61,303 nucleotides of DNA from an uncultured SAR116 cluster alpha proteobacterium (GTDB taxonomy: Bacteria; Pseudomonadota; Alphaproteobacteria; Puniceispirillales; Puniceispirillaceae), in assembly GCA_902623185.1 (NCBI GenBank), contig CACNSW010000006.1:1-61303 (forward strand), read 5' to 3'. Positions 1-8,273 of this stretch are shown piece after piece. Each line of letters starts with the position of its first letter. Position 1 is the stretch's first letter. The position numbers and the translations under genes are program-made. The notes under the pieces were generated by a model that did not search any database, was not told the origin of the DNA, and worked only from the letters and a program-made list of their open reading frames with translations.

Positions 1-1
1 G

Positions 2-379
2 ACGTCATCCAGCAGCAGACAGGTGCCGCTGGTGGGGGCATCACTCTGGGCAGCCCATAGGATCAAAGATGCAGGCTCTACCCTCGCCTTCCCCAAATAC
101 TGCAGCGAAGCCAAATGCAATGCGAACTCTGCCAGTGCGGCGCTGAACAAATGGCTGAAGCCACGGGTGCCAGATGGATGCGTCATCCACTCCTTCCGGC
201 ACAGTCTGCGGGATTGCCTCCGTGCCATTGAATGCCCTGCCGACATCATCGACGCAATCGGCGGCTGGACCACCGAAGTTGTAGGCCATCAATTTGGCCA
301 AGGACACAGCCTTACCGTCATGCATGGGTGGATGGGAAAGTTGTCTGCTTTTAGACTTGTGTCGTCAAAAATTAATTAA
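2..379 (+). CDS. Tyrosine recombinase C-terminus, 5' partial, catalytic Tyr replaced by Phe
   Basis: The reading frame is open to the left edge of the window, so only the last ~125 codons are visible. The first visible residues (SSRQVPLVG) match the start of the phage-integrase catalytic domain, usually preceded by the first active-site Arg. The box II motif HSFRHSLRD (His-x-x-Arg) is intact. The C-terminal segment GGWTTEVVGHQFGQGHSL aligns with the family's GGW...YG.GY ending, but the nucleophilic Tyr position reads Phe (codon TTT). A single base change from TAT would give this. The protein should therefore be unable to form the covalent DNA intermediate. It ends convergently on the methyltransferase gene, with an 8-nt overlap. 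A second, badly decayed recombinase lies at 4770-5798, so this is probably the edge of an old integrated element. Confidence 0.72.
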   Translation, partial: TSSSSRQVPLVGASLWAAHRIKDAGSTLAFPKYCSEAKCNANSASAALNKWLKPRVPDGCVIHSFRHSLRDCLRAIECPADIIDAIGGWTTEVVGHQFGQGHSLTVMHGWMGKLSAFRLVSSKIN

Positions 380-1142
380 GATAACCGATCGTCAAGACTG
401 GAAAGCTAGTGAAACCAAATCGCCCTTGTTGCTCAGCCGCTTCCAATTGCGCCTTCCAATCTGACACCTCTGCCTCGGTCATACCCTGGGTCAGGGCAAA
501 ATTTGCCATGACAGCCTCAGTATAGCGAGCCGGTGAATTCTCATCTCTTTTTGTGATTAAAAATGCGAGCGATTTATCTCTGATCATACTAAAACCACGA
601 TGCGCAAGTTTGCCCGGCAATTCCATTGGAAGCATTTGATGACTGCAATGCGCTCTGAAAGCTTCGTGAACTTTGTCATTTAGTTTTTCGTCGGCACCAA
701 AGAATTTAAAATGATCCCATAAAATGGAAATGTTCACGAATGCTCCGCCAGGCTTAATAATACGGGTAATTTCGTCCAAAGCAGCGTCGACATTTGCTAT
801 GTATTCGAGAGCTTGTGTTGAGGTTGCAGAGTCACAGCTTTCGTCCTGCAAATCGCTTTTGTCGGCATTCTCGTTGATCAAACTTATATTTTGGAAATCC
901 TCACATCGCTTTTTGGCTTGCTCCATTTGGTCAGTGCTGGGGTCGAGTCCATAAATCCTGCCAGAGCCTCCAACGGCTTTTGCTAGGTGAGGCAATAGAT
1001 GACCAGCTCCGCACCCTACATCAATGATAGTGTCTCCAGGCTGTATTCGCATTTCACTTAAAATGGCGTTGCGCCTTGATGTTCCTGCTATGCTCTCGGC
1101 CATTAGGCGCGCCAGTTTGCCTATTTCACTATCAAACTTCAT
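372..1142 (-). CDS. Class I SAM-dependent methyltransferase, small molecule type
   Basis: A Rossmann-fold methyltransferase of about 256 residues. The SAM motif I is clear near residues 45-60 (IIDVGCGAGHLLPHL), followed by an acidic motif II position (YGLDPST) and the post-II region with QALEYIANVDAALDEI and IKPGGAF. The UbiE/arsenite-methyltransferase-like core acts on small molecules, but the substrate is not readable. I chose the ATG at 1142 because a GGAG sits 7 nt upstream; an in-frame ATG and GTG lie 12-15 nt further out. The gene is AT-rich like the ABC operon that follows and lies between two recombinase remnants, which suggests it was brought in by transfer. It faces the integrase fragment and has no operon partner. 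Confidence 0.8.
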   Translation of the reverse strand: MKFDSEIGKLARLMAESIAGTSRRNAILSEMRIQPGDTIIDVGCGAGHLLPHLAKAVGGSGRIYGLDPSTDQMEQAKKRCEDFQNISLINENADKSDLQDESCDSATSTQALEYIANVDAALDEITRIIKPGGAFVNISILWDHFKFFGADEKLNDKVHEAFRAHCSHQMLPMELPGKLAHRGFSMIRDKSLAFLITKRDENSPARYTEAVMANFALTQGMTEAEVSDWKAQLEAAEQQGRFGFTSFPVLTIGYLN

Positions 1143-2056
1143 GTAAAACTCCATCACTTATATTTGGATAGAAAACTTATCGGGCCGGGTTCAAGAACCG
1201 TGATCCATGGAAACAGTCACTTGAGCTACGGTCCACGGACCTTGAAGCTTGGAAAATGGTGCCCTGGGGCAGAAGCTCGACGCCTCTCATAAGCACCAAC
1301 AAGTGACTGAATCCAGCTATATCAACAGCTTAGCAAACCTCGCCCACAGGTCAACTATCAAAATCTTACCTGCAACCTTACCTGAACCAAGGGTCGGGTT
1401 TGGAGGGCCATTGTCCTAGCACCACGCTCCACGGACAGGGGTTACTGATGCAGTTTGCCAACCCAGACCGCCTTTCAAACGAAGGGGCAGGATGATTGGG
1501 CTGGAGTGCTTGCGCCTTGAGCCTCGGGTCTTGGTGGGTGGGAGGAGGATAAGCGGCGTATTTCCATTCAATCGATTGGTTGGCAAGTATCTCTTCTGAC
1601 AATTTCATTTAGACTTATGCAAAAATTAAAACCAAATGTTTCAAAATATTCGGTGTGCCATGCGCCAGCGTTTGAGTGTCGCTGAGCGAAAGTGCAGACG
1701 ATTTGTTTGAATCGAAAGTCCAAGATCTTGCCATCTAAACAAAGTAATTTCGTCAATCAAAGTCAAAATCAAGTCACTTATTTCCTTGACAAATTAGCGC
1801 TACCCAAAAACCATTGCGGGGCAATAACGAAAGCCCCTACAATACTGGTTGCATCTTGCCAGGGCGATTGCACCTGCAGTTAGCCCTGAAATGCAAGTAA
1901 TAAACAACGGTTGCCTATAATTAAAATCCTAGAAAACTATTGTTGTGAGTGATGCAAAAATTGCATCGCTGAGCCAAAAATTTAAGACTGGCTTTCAGGT
2001 CTGATTAGCCTTTCACTGAGCATAAACAAGTAAAATGAAATCTCCGGAGTAATTCA
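1143..2056. other. Long intergenic stretch, no supported gene
   Basis: About 900 bases without a convincing gene. The short open frames here lack recognisable motifs, and several run antisense to each other. Around 1198-1330, forward frames read fragments such as WKQSLELRSTDLEAWKM and KLDASHKHQQVTESSYINSL. These vaguely resemble the N-terminal part of integrases (SL.T.DL.EA pattern), with a frame change between them. I treat this as a possible recombinase remnant only. The right end is AT-rich and carries a perfect short palindrome at 1951-1967 upstream of the transporter operon. Confidence 0.4.
1951..1967. promoter_or_regulatory. Perfect 7+3+7 palindrome upstream of ABC operon, candidate operator
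   Basis: GATGCAA-AAA-TTGCATC is a perfect inverted repeat with 7-bp arms, 90 nt upstream of the substrate-binding-protein gene. A -10-like TATAAT lies at 1916-1921, about 30 nt upstream of it. Another TTGCATC half-site occurs at 1849-1855. This spacing suits a dimeric repressor site just downstream of a promoter, but no regulator gene sits next to it. Confidence 0.35.
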
Positions 2057-3070
2057 ATGATCAAAGTAATTTCAAAGCTGTCATTAGCTCTCATCACAGT
2101 ATTTCTCACAACGACGGCAACACACGCGATAACAAAACTCGAGTTTGCTTTAGATTGGAAATTTGAAGGCCCCTCGGCGCCATATTTTTTGGCTATAGAC
2201 AATGGACACTTCGCTAATGCAGGTCTTGAGGTTGAAATTTCTCCTGGTAAGGGTTCAATCGATGCTATTCCAAAAGTAGCGACGGGTGCGTTCCCTGTTG
2301 GATTTGCTGACATAAATTCACTTATAAAATTTCTAGACCAAAACCCCGGAGCGCCTGTTACTGCGGCTATGATGATTTATGATAAGCCGCCATTTGCTGT
2401 AATCGGCCGAAAATCGTTGGGAATTAGTGGACCTGGAGATCTTGAGGGTTCAGTTTTAGGTGCGCCTCCACCGGATGGCGCATGGGCTCAATTTCCTTCT
2501 TTTGCTAAGGCCAATGGGATTGATATCGAAAAAATAAAAGTAGAGCCTGTCGGATTTCCTACGCGGGAGCCAATGCTCGCAGAGGGCAAGGTTGACTCCG
2601 TTACAGGCTTTTCTTTTTCATCGTTTCTTAACTTGGTCAGACTTGGAGTCCCGGAGGATGACATTTCCACTATTCTCATGGCCGATCACGGTCTAAAGCT
2701 TTATGGAAACGCCATAATCATTAACACCGATTTTGCCAAAGCTAATTCGGATATAATCAGGGGTTTTTTGCTTGCTGTTGCTGAAGGCTGGAAAGATGCT
2801 ATCGATAACCCAGGGTCAGCTGCACAAGCTTTGATCAAGCGCAACCCCGCTGCAGACGCTGAACTAGAAGAGCGTCGACTTAAGCTTGCCATTGATGCTA
2901 ACGTCTTAACAGATTACGTCATAACCAATGGTATGGGGGTCGTGGACAAAACCAGATTTGCTGAAGCAATAGAGCAGCTTGGTGAGACCTATGACTACAA
3001 AATCGCACCAAATGCTTCTTTATACTTCACTGATGAATATCTCCCTAAGGGAGCTATACCATTGCAATAA
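2057..3070 (+). CDS. ABC transporter periplasmic substrate-binding protein, NMT1/THI5-like (SsuA/TauA superfamily)
   Basis: A secreted binding protein of 337 residues that would deliver a small nitrogen- or sulfur-containing solute to the permease/ATPase pair downstream. A Sec signal peptide is visible (MIKVISKLSLALITVFLTTT, cleavage near ATHA). The mature part starts with KLEFALDWKFEGPSAPYFLA, the LDW..n..H.g.yvA pattern of NMT1/THI5-like proteins that bind thiamine-precursor pyrimidines, aliphatic sulfonates, taurine or related ligands. The ATG at 2057 has CCGGAG 7 nt upstream. The ligand is not determinable; pyrimidine, taurine-like and amine ligands are all seen in this family. The gene is AT-rich compared with the core genes of the window and lies between two recombinase remnants. 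Confidence 0.85.
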   Translation: MIKVISKLSLALITVFLTTTATHAITKLEFALDWKFEGPSAPYFLAIDNGHFANAGLEVEISPGKGSIDAIPKVATGAFPVGFADINSLIKFLDQNPGAPVTAAMMIYDKPPFAVIGRKSLGISGPGDLEGSVLGAPPPDGAWAQFPSFAKANGIDIEKIKVEPVGFPTREPMLAEGKVDSVTGFSFSSFLNLVRLGVPEDDISTILMADHGLKLYGNAIIINTDFAKANSDIIRGFLLAVAEGWKDAIDNPGSAAQALIKRNPAADAELEERRLKLAIDANVLTDYVITNGMGVVDKTRFAEAIEQLGETYDYKIAPNASLYFTDEYLPKGAIPLQ

Positions 3071-3081
3071 AGTAACTTAAC

Positions 3082-3107
3082 ATACAGCCCAAGAAATTGG
3101 GCTGTAT
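3082..3107 (+). terminator. Strong hairpin between binding-protein and ATPase genes (attenuator)
   Basis: Perfect 11-bp stem, arms 3082-3092 and 3097-3107, with a GAAA tetraloop. It lies in the 54-nt gap between the binding-protein stop and the ATPase start. There is no U-run after the stem, so it is more likely an mRNA-stabilising or partial attenuation hairpin than a full terminator. Such hairpins commonly give excess binding protein over permease. Confidence 0.6.
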
Positions 3108-3124
3108 AATGAGTCGGATAGTTT

Positions 3125-3928
3125 ATGAAATCTCAAGAAGAGAATGGATTAATCAGAATCAATAACGTTTCGCATACATTCAATACAAGTTCTGGCAAAA
3201 TCCGGGTTCTTGATAAACTAACTATGTCCGTACCAAAGAATGGCTTTAGCGCCATTGTTGGTCCTTCAGGTTGTGGAAAGTCCACGGTCACTAGACTTGT
3301 TGCCGGTCTTTTGCAAGCCGATGAGGGAAGCGTGTGGCTCCAAGACCAGAAGGTAACTTCTCCTCGACCGGTTGTGGGTATGGCCTTCCAAAATCCGGTG
3401 CTCTTAGAATGGCGTAGCATATTAAAGAATGTTATGTTGCCCTTGGAAATAGTTCCCAACAACCTAAACATGTTCGAGCGGGAGGCGCGTGCCCGTAACC
3501 TATTAGAACTAGTCGGTTTAAACGGTTTTGAAGAAAAACGTCCGTCAGAACTATCTGGTGGAATGCGTCAACGAGCTTCACTCTGCCGTGCTTTAGTCCA
3601 TCGACCTGAAGTTTTGATTTTAGATGAGCCATTTGCTGCGCTGGACGCTTTTACACGTGAGGACCTGTGGCAGACAATGCATCGCCTTCGATCAGAGGAG
3701 CCTTTCACCGGCCTGCTCATAACGCATGATCTTCGGGAAGCGATTTTTCTAGCTGATGAGATTTTTGTTCTGTCAGGCAGGCCGGCTACTTTGCAACATA
3801 CTGAGGTTCTAGCAAAGCGCGGACAAAAAAATCTTGATGATCTATATACACCTGAAGCCAGCCAGACGCTAAACACGCTTCGTGAGCAAATTAAAATAGC
3901 TCGCCAAAACGAAGGACGTCGCATATGA
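3125..3928 (+). CDS. ABC transporter ATP-binding protein, nitrate/sulfonate/taurine family
   Basis: ATPase subunit of 267 residues for the NMT1-type importer. Walker A (GPSGCGKST), Q-loop (AFQNP), signature (LSGGMRQRA), Walker B (VLILDEPFAALD) and the switch His (ITHDLREA) are all present and in order, so it should hydrolyse ATP. The LSGGMRQR signature and overall length fit the SsuB/TauB group. Its stop codon overlaps the permease start (ATGA), indicating translational coupling in the order binding protein, ATPase, permease. Confidence 0.9.
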   Translation: MKSQEENGLIRINNVSHTFNTSSGKIRVLDKLTMSVPKNGFSAIVGPSGCGKSTVTRLVAGLLQADEGSVWLQDQKVTSPRPVVGMAFQNPVLLEWRSILKNVMLPLEIVPNNLNMFEREARARNLLELVGLNGFEEKRPSELSGGMRQRASLCRALVHRPEVLILDEPFAALDAFTREDLWQTMHRLRSEEPFTGLLITHDLREAIFLADEIFVLSGRPATLQHTEVLAKRGQKNLDDLYTPEASQTLNTLREQIKIARQNEGRRI

Positions 3929-4680
3929 GGCAGATTTTTTCAGCTACACTCGCTATCCTAACTTTTCTAAGTTTGTGGGAAGTTTTAGTTTGGGTAAATG
4001 ACTGGCCAAACTACAAAATGGCGTCACCAAGCGATTTGTGGCCAGCCTTTTGGCGTTTCAAAGGCCTATTTCTAATCTACGGTTGGGAAACACTTTGGCG
4101 TACCGTTGTCGGTTTGCTGTTAGCAATTTTAGTTGGTTCCGCAATTGGCATGCTGATGGGTTTATCACGATTTGCTCGAGAAGGTCTTTATCCCCTTCTT
4201 GTTGGTTTTAATGCGATCCCAAAAGCTACGGTGGTTCCAATTGTAGCGCTGATTTTTGTCGGCCAACATGATTTAAATACCGTGCTGATTGCTTTCATGA
4301 TTTCTTTCTTTCCAATTGCTGTTTCAGTTTCAATAGGCCTCTCGACTCTTGAGCCTGAGTACCGCGATATACTCAGGTCACTTGGCGCTTCGAAAATTGC
4401 AATCTTTTGGAAGATAGCGCTGCCGAAAACGATGCCGGAATTTTTTGGCGCTCTAAAAGTAGCTGTGACATTAGCATTTATCGGCACAAATTTGATGGAA
4501 ATAGTGTCTCCTCACGGAAGGGGACTAGGCGCTCTGTTTGACAGTGGCAAAACTAATTCCGATTATCCACTTATGTTTGCTGTGTTAATATCACTAGCAG
4601 TGCTCGGTATCGGGCTTTACTATGTAGTAATCATGTTAGAGCATTTTATTGCTGGTTGGGCAGAGCGTGAAATTGACTAA
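3925..4680 (+). CDS. ABC transporter permease, SsuC/TauC type
   Basis: An inner-membrane permease of 251 residues with a binding-protein-dependent transport domain. About six hydrophobic segments are visible, starting at residues 5-25. The coupling (EAA-type) loop is recognisable in YRDILRSLGASKIAIFWKIALP, which docks on the ATPase. The ATG overlaps the ATPase stop by 4 nt. Together with the two upstream genes it makes one complete importer. The next ~90 nt carry no obvious terminator before the decayed recombinase. Confidence 0.88.
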   Translation: MRQIFSATLAILTFLSLWEVLVWVNDWPNYKMASPSDLWPAFWRFKGLFLIYGWETLWRTVVGLLLAILVGSAIGMLMGLSRFAREGLYPLLVGFNAIPKATVVPIVALIFVGQHDLNTVLIAFMISFFPIAVSVSIGLSTLEPEYRDILRSLGASKIAIFWKIALPKTMPEFFGALKVAVTLAFIGTNLMEIVSPHGRGLGALFDSGKTNSDYPLMFAVLISLAVLGIGLYYVVIMLEHFIAGWAEREID

Positions 4681-4769
4681 AAGGCAATTATTTCAAAACA
4701 CATTATTTTTTTGTCCCCGCGCCAAGTCTACCAATCACCGCAACCTAAAATAACAGGAGAATGACTGGG

Positions 4770-5798
4770 ATGAGGGTATAGATTAGGCATCTTGATGTCT
4801 CGAAGGACCGAAAGGACAATCCCCGTCTCTATTGAAGGAACCGAAACCAGAACGGGAAATGCATTAGATTTCGGGGACCATTGGGTTCCCTATAGTTTTG
4901 GGACGACTACACCAAAATAGCAAAATACTATTTGGATAACTCAAAACCGGGAAAGCGTTCGACCAGCGGGAAAAATTTGATCCATGCCTTGTTGTCGAAT
5001 ACTACAACTAAACGCAATAGAAGAAGCTGGTTGAAAGCACCAAGCAGGTCAGACGATGCATACTGGATCGGTTCCGCGAAGAGCATTGCCAAAAGCGATA
5101 CTCTCAGCTTCAGGCGAACCACCTGGTTATGATGCACAATAAGATGGCTGACCGTCCCGAATCTGCTGACGGGCGACCCAAGGTGCTCAGACAAGTGAAC
5201 GTGGTCGCCATCCAAGTGGAACTGGTAGCCAGTAATCCTGCGGTAGACGTCGAATTGATCAAATCGGACAATCTCGAAACCTTTTATTCTTGCACCCTAG
5301 ATGAGGTTGAATAATATGAGCGAACTCATCCATCGGCACTAAAGCTAGGTTGGCGTTGGCATTATTTCTATATACAGGCCAGCGCCGCAGCGATGTAGTT
5401 CGCATGGGACGTCAGCATGTCAGAAACGGCTGGATGAAGATTAGGCAGGAAAAGGCTGGGGCTGGTTTATATCCCAATTCTAGATGAGCTTCGGCAAATC
5501 ATTGATACCAATCCTAAAGGGGACTTGGGGTATATTATCACAGAATTCAACAAGCCCTTCACCTCTACTGGTTTTGGCAATCGCATGAGCATATGATGCG
5601 ACGAGGTAGGACTTGCCCAGTGCCCGCCTCATGGTTTGCGAAAGGCAATGGCGTCCCAATTAGAGAGACTCGGGTGCAGGGCGCGCCAGATCATGGCTTT
5701 CGGCGGCTGGGAGACATTAAGAACTAGAACGCTACACCCGAAACGCCAACAAAAAGCGCCTCGATGCGAAGGTCAAAACCATCGTGAATGGATGAAAT
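4770..5798 (+). pseudogene. Decayed full-length tyrosine recombinase/integrase
   Basis: Reading across three frames reconstructs nearly a complete integrase of about 340 codons. N-terminal part: RHLDVSKDRKDNPRLY, then NGKCIRFRGPLGS and FWDDYTKIAKYYL (4785-4935). Core-binding part: LVESTKQVRRCILDRFREEH, MADRPES, VELVASNPAVDVELIKSDN, LDEVE (5030-5313). Catalytic part: RLALALFLYTGQRRSDVVRMG (box I Arg), YIPILDELRQIID, then CDEVGLAQCPPHGLRKAMAS (HGLRK box II) and IMAFGGWETL. The end ERYTRNANKKRLDAKV, with the catalytic Tyr, is at about 5730-5775 in another frame. At least four in-frame stops (including 4779-4781 and a TGA where family members have Trp) and at least three frameshifts disrupt it. 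It is clearly non-functional and marks an old integration event beside the ABC operon. Confidence 0.9.
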
Positions 5799-5928
5799 GG
5801 GAACGATTCCATGACCGGATGCATTCTTATCAGGTTTGTGCCATAATCCGGCCAGGACATACCATTATACCACCGCCCGCTAGAGCGCTACATCATATCG
5901 CATCGGGAGATGTTAGGAAGGCCCCCAA

Positions 5929-6735
5929 GTGAGCACAGCGATCATCGACATCGAACGCACAGCCCTGGAAGCTCTGCACGAAAATATTCCAGAGGAAATT
6001 TGTGCAAGCCTTGGTATTAGCGGGAAGACCATTGGCGCGGGGTTTGCGTCGATCGTCAGCGCTCTACCGTCATCTGCGATTGTCCTCAACCGAACGATCG
6101 GTGTTGGACTCGGAAAACCAGAATCCAAGGAAACAATTGCTGAACTTGTCGAAGCCTACGAGGTGGCTGGCGTTGAGCGGTATTTCATTCACATCCACCC
6201 AGACGCTGAGCCAACAGAAATAGGTGAATGGTTGATAGAGAAAGGGCTGGAGAAGACTCGCAGTTGGCAAAAATTTTGCCGAGGTCACGAGGCGGTTGCT
6301 CCGATCAGCACCGATCTCTCAATCTGTAAAATTAATGCCAATGCTGGCAAAGATTTAGCAGGTATACTTTGTGACGCATTTGACCTTGGTGATGAAGCGC
6401 GCCCGTGGATCGCCCTGTTGCCAAATGTTCCAGGATGGCATGTTTTCATGACGTATGACGGCGATACTGCAGCGGGGACCGGTGCAGTGTTCATAGATGG
6501 TGAAACAGCATGGATGGACTTTGGCGCAACCTCACCTCAGTTTCGCCGCCGAGGCAGCCAGTCTTCGCTGCTCTGTCACCGCGTCCAGTTTGCCCTAGAT
6601 CGAGGTTGTACGCGTATGTTCACCTGTACCGGGGAAGCAGCGCCAGGCGATCCACAGCACTCCTATTCAAACATTCAAAAAGCCGGGTTTGTCGAGGACT
6701 ATGTCAGGTTGAACTATGCTCCGCCAAAGCGATAA
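5929..6735 (+). CDS. GNAT-family N-acetyltransferase
   Basis: A 268-residue protein whose C-terminal half is a GNAT fold. The acetyl-CoA binding motif A is visible as SPQFRRRGSQSSLLCHRVQFALDRGC (about residues 203-228), and the preceding beta strand reads GTGAVFIDGETAWMDFGATS. The N-terminal half resembles the first of two tandem GNAT-like domains and lacks a good CoA motif. The start is GTG with AGGAAGG about 9 nt upstream; no ATG fits better. It stands alone just after the recombinase remnant. The acyl acceptor cannot be predicted. Confidence 0.8.
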   Translation: MSTAIIDIERTALEALHENIPEEICASLGISGKTIGAGFASIVSALPSSAIVLNRTIGVGLGKPESKETIAELVEAYEVAGVERYFIHIHPDAEPTEIGEWLIEKGLEKTRSWQKFCRGHEAVAPISTDLSICKINANAGKDLAGILCDAFDLGDEARPWIALLPNVPGWHVFMTYDGDTAAGTGAVFIDGETAWMDFGATSPQFRRRGSQSSLLCHRVQFALDRGCTRMFTCTGEAAPGDPQHSYSNIQKAGFVEDYVRLNYAPPKR

Positions 6736-6895
6736 TTGGCGCGGGCAGCGCATTTATAAGCCTTGATGGTTGAAACAGATTCCCAGGAATTTGGCCAGTC
6801 CGGGTCAAAGGTGGTCGACAGGTTAAGGTCAACAAATGCCCGACCAATGACAATTTGACAGGCCAAAACGGAACTTTTCCCTCAGTCTAGTTTAG

Positions 6896-7960
6896 TTAAA
6901 CAGGCCGTAGCTCAACTAGCACGATTTCATTCCTTGAACCGAGCCGCATGCGCGGCCCCCAGCATCCAGCGCCCGAAGACACGTAAAGGCTAGACGCGCC
7001 GTTGTTGAACAAGCCATAGACATAGCGGAAGTGCAATCTGACAATAAGGCTGAATGGGAAAATTTGGCCGTTGTGAGTGTGTCCACAAAGCATCAGATCA
7101 ACCTTGTTTCGAGTCTTGTCCCAAATGGATGGCTGATGCACAAGGACGATATTATAGCTGTCCGAGCGATAGAGCCTTTCCACAGCTTCTGAACGAGCTA
7201 ATATAGACTGCTGGTCGCTGATGCCGATAAGGTTGATACCATCAAGATCGGAAGCCTCATTTTCTAGAACTCTGATGTTTAGCTCATGGAAACGGGCCAG
7301 TTGAGTCTCAAATCCTTTGACATATCCCTCGTGATTGCCAGTCACGAAGTAAATGTCAGTATCTATCGTACCAAGTGCAGCAATATCCTCAAAATGGAAA
7401 TCGCTGCTGTCAAAAAGATCACCGGCAATCAGCAGGCTATTGAATTTCAGCTTTCTGAGCTGGTCACAAATCCGCTTCAAATGGCCAGGAGGATTTGATC
7501 CAACATGGACATCGCTAATAAAGGCAAGGTGCCGAATTTCGGTAAGTTTATCTGAAGTTAGCGTGAGCTTTTTGACAGCAATGCGCTTTGCATTGAAGAT
7601 GCAGTATGCCGTCAGCGCAGCAAGTGTTCCAATGGCCAGCCAGCCAGCAACGTTGCCATCAAGGCTTAATGCGCTTCCGACTGACATCATAACCAGCAGG
7701 GACATCAAAGCTAATAAGCCAACACCCATCCCGTAATAAATAAATCCTTTGAGCACCTTGTTGGTTAGACCCTTCGTCACATAGAGCCTGAGAAGAACGA
7801 AGACCACGGAGGTTGGAAATATCGCCGCAGGATTGAAGACGTCATTTTTTGTGAACAATGCGTGCATTAGAAAAAACGGTAGGACATAAATAAGGTATGC
7901 CAACACAAACATCACGGTGGAGAAGATGATGGTATGGATCATGCCCTGTTTTGATGCCAA
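6896..7960 (-). CDS. Membrane-anchored calcineurin-like metallophosphoesterase, YaeI-like
   Basis: The 354 residues divide into an N-terminal membrane region of about four hydrophobic helices (residues 8-120) and a cytosolic or periplasmic phosphoesterase domain. All five metal-site motifs are present: ISDVHVG (D-x-H), GDLFDSS (GDxxD), GNHE, VLVHQP and GHTHNGQ. This layout matches the YaeI/YkuE group, some of which hydrolyse UDP-2,3-diacylglucosamine or other membrane-associated phosphoesters. The first codon is TTG with GGGAT upstream; an ATG 18 nt in has a poorer ribosome site. Convergent with the GNAT gene. Confidence 0.85.
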   Translation of the reverse strand: MASKQGMIHTIIFSTVMFVLAYLIYVLPFFLMHALFTKNDVFNPAAIFPTSVVFVLLRLYVTKGLTNKVLKGFIYYGMGVGLLALMSLLVMMSVGSALSLDGNVAGWLAIGTLAALTAYCIFNAKRIAVKKLTLTSDKLTEIRHLAFISDVHVGSNPPGHLKRICDQLRKLKFNSLLIAGDLFDSSDFHFEDIAALGTIDTDIYFVTGNHEGYVKGFETQLARFHELNIRVLENEASDLDGINLIGISDQQSILARSEAVERLYRSDSYNIVLVHQPSIWDKTRNKVDLMLCGHTHNGQIFPFSLIVRLHFRYVYGLFNNGASSLYVSSGAGCWGPRMRLGSRNEIVLVELRPV

Positions 7961-8273
7961 TATTGGAGATCCCGTGTTGTATGCTCTCGATCACGCCGCC
8001 AGACCAAAATGCTATGATTTGTGCTGGTATCGAAATGGAAAACTGCGCGCTCAAGGGAGATTTGCCCCAGTGTTTTCCTGTGTGATTTTGCCAGATGCTG
8101 CCAGCTTCAACTGGCGAATACAAGGGTATCTATTTCATTGTTTGTTTTAATCGCCAGGCGAAGGGAAGTTTTCTCTGCTTTTTTCTTTGGACTGATGTTG
8201 GTCATGGGTTGATTGATACACGGGGTAGGGTTTGGCATGTTAACTTTTCAGGTTTCTAATAAGGGGATTTATA

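Noticed and set aside
4932-5932. Several short plus-strand open frames (4932, 5129, 5636)
   Set aside because: They are pieces of the decayed tyrosine recombinase at 4770-5798, or run past its end; none has a complete domain.
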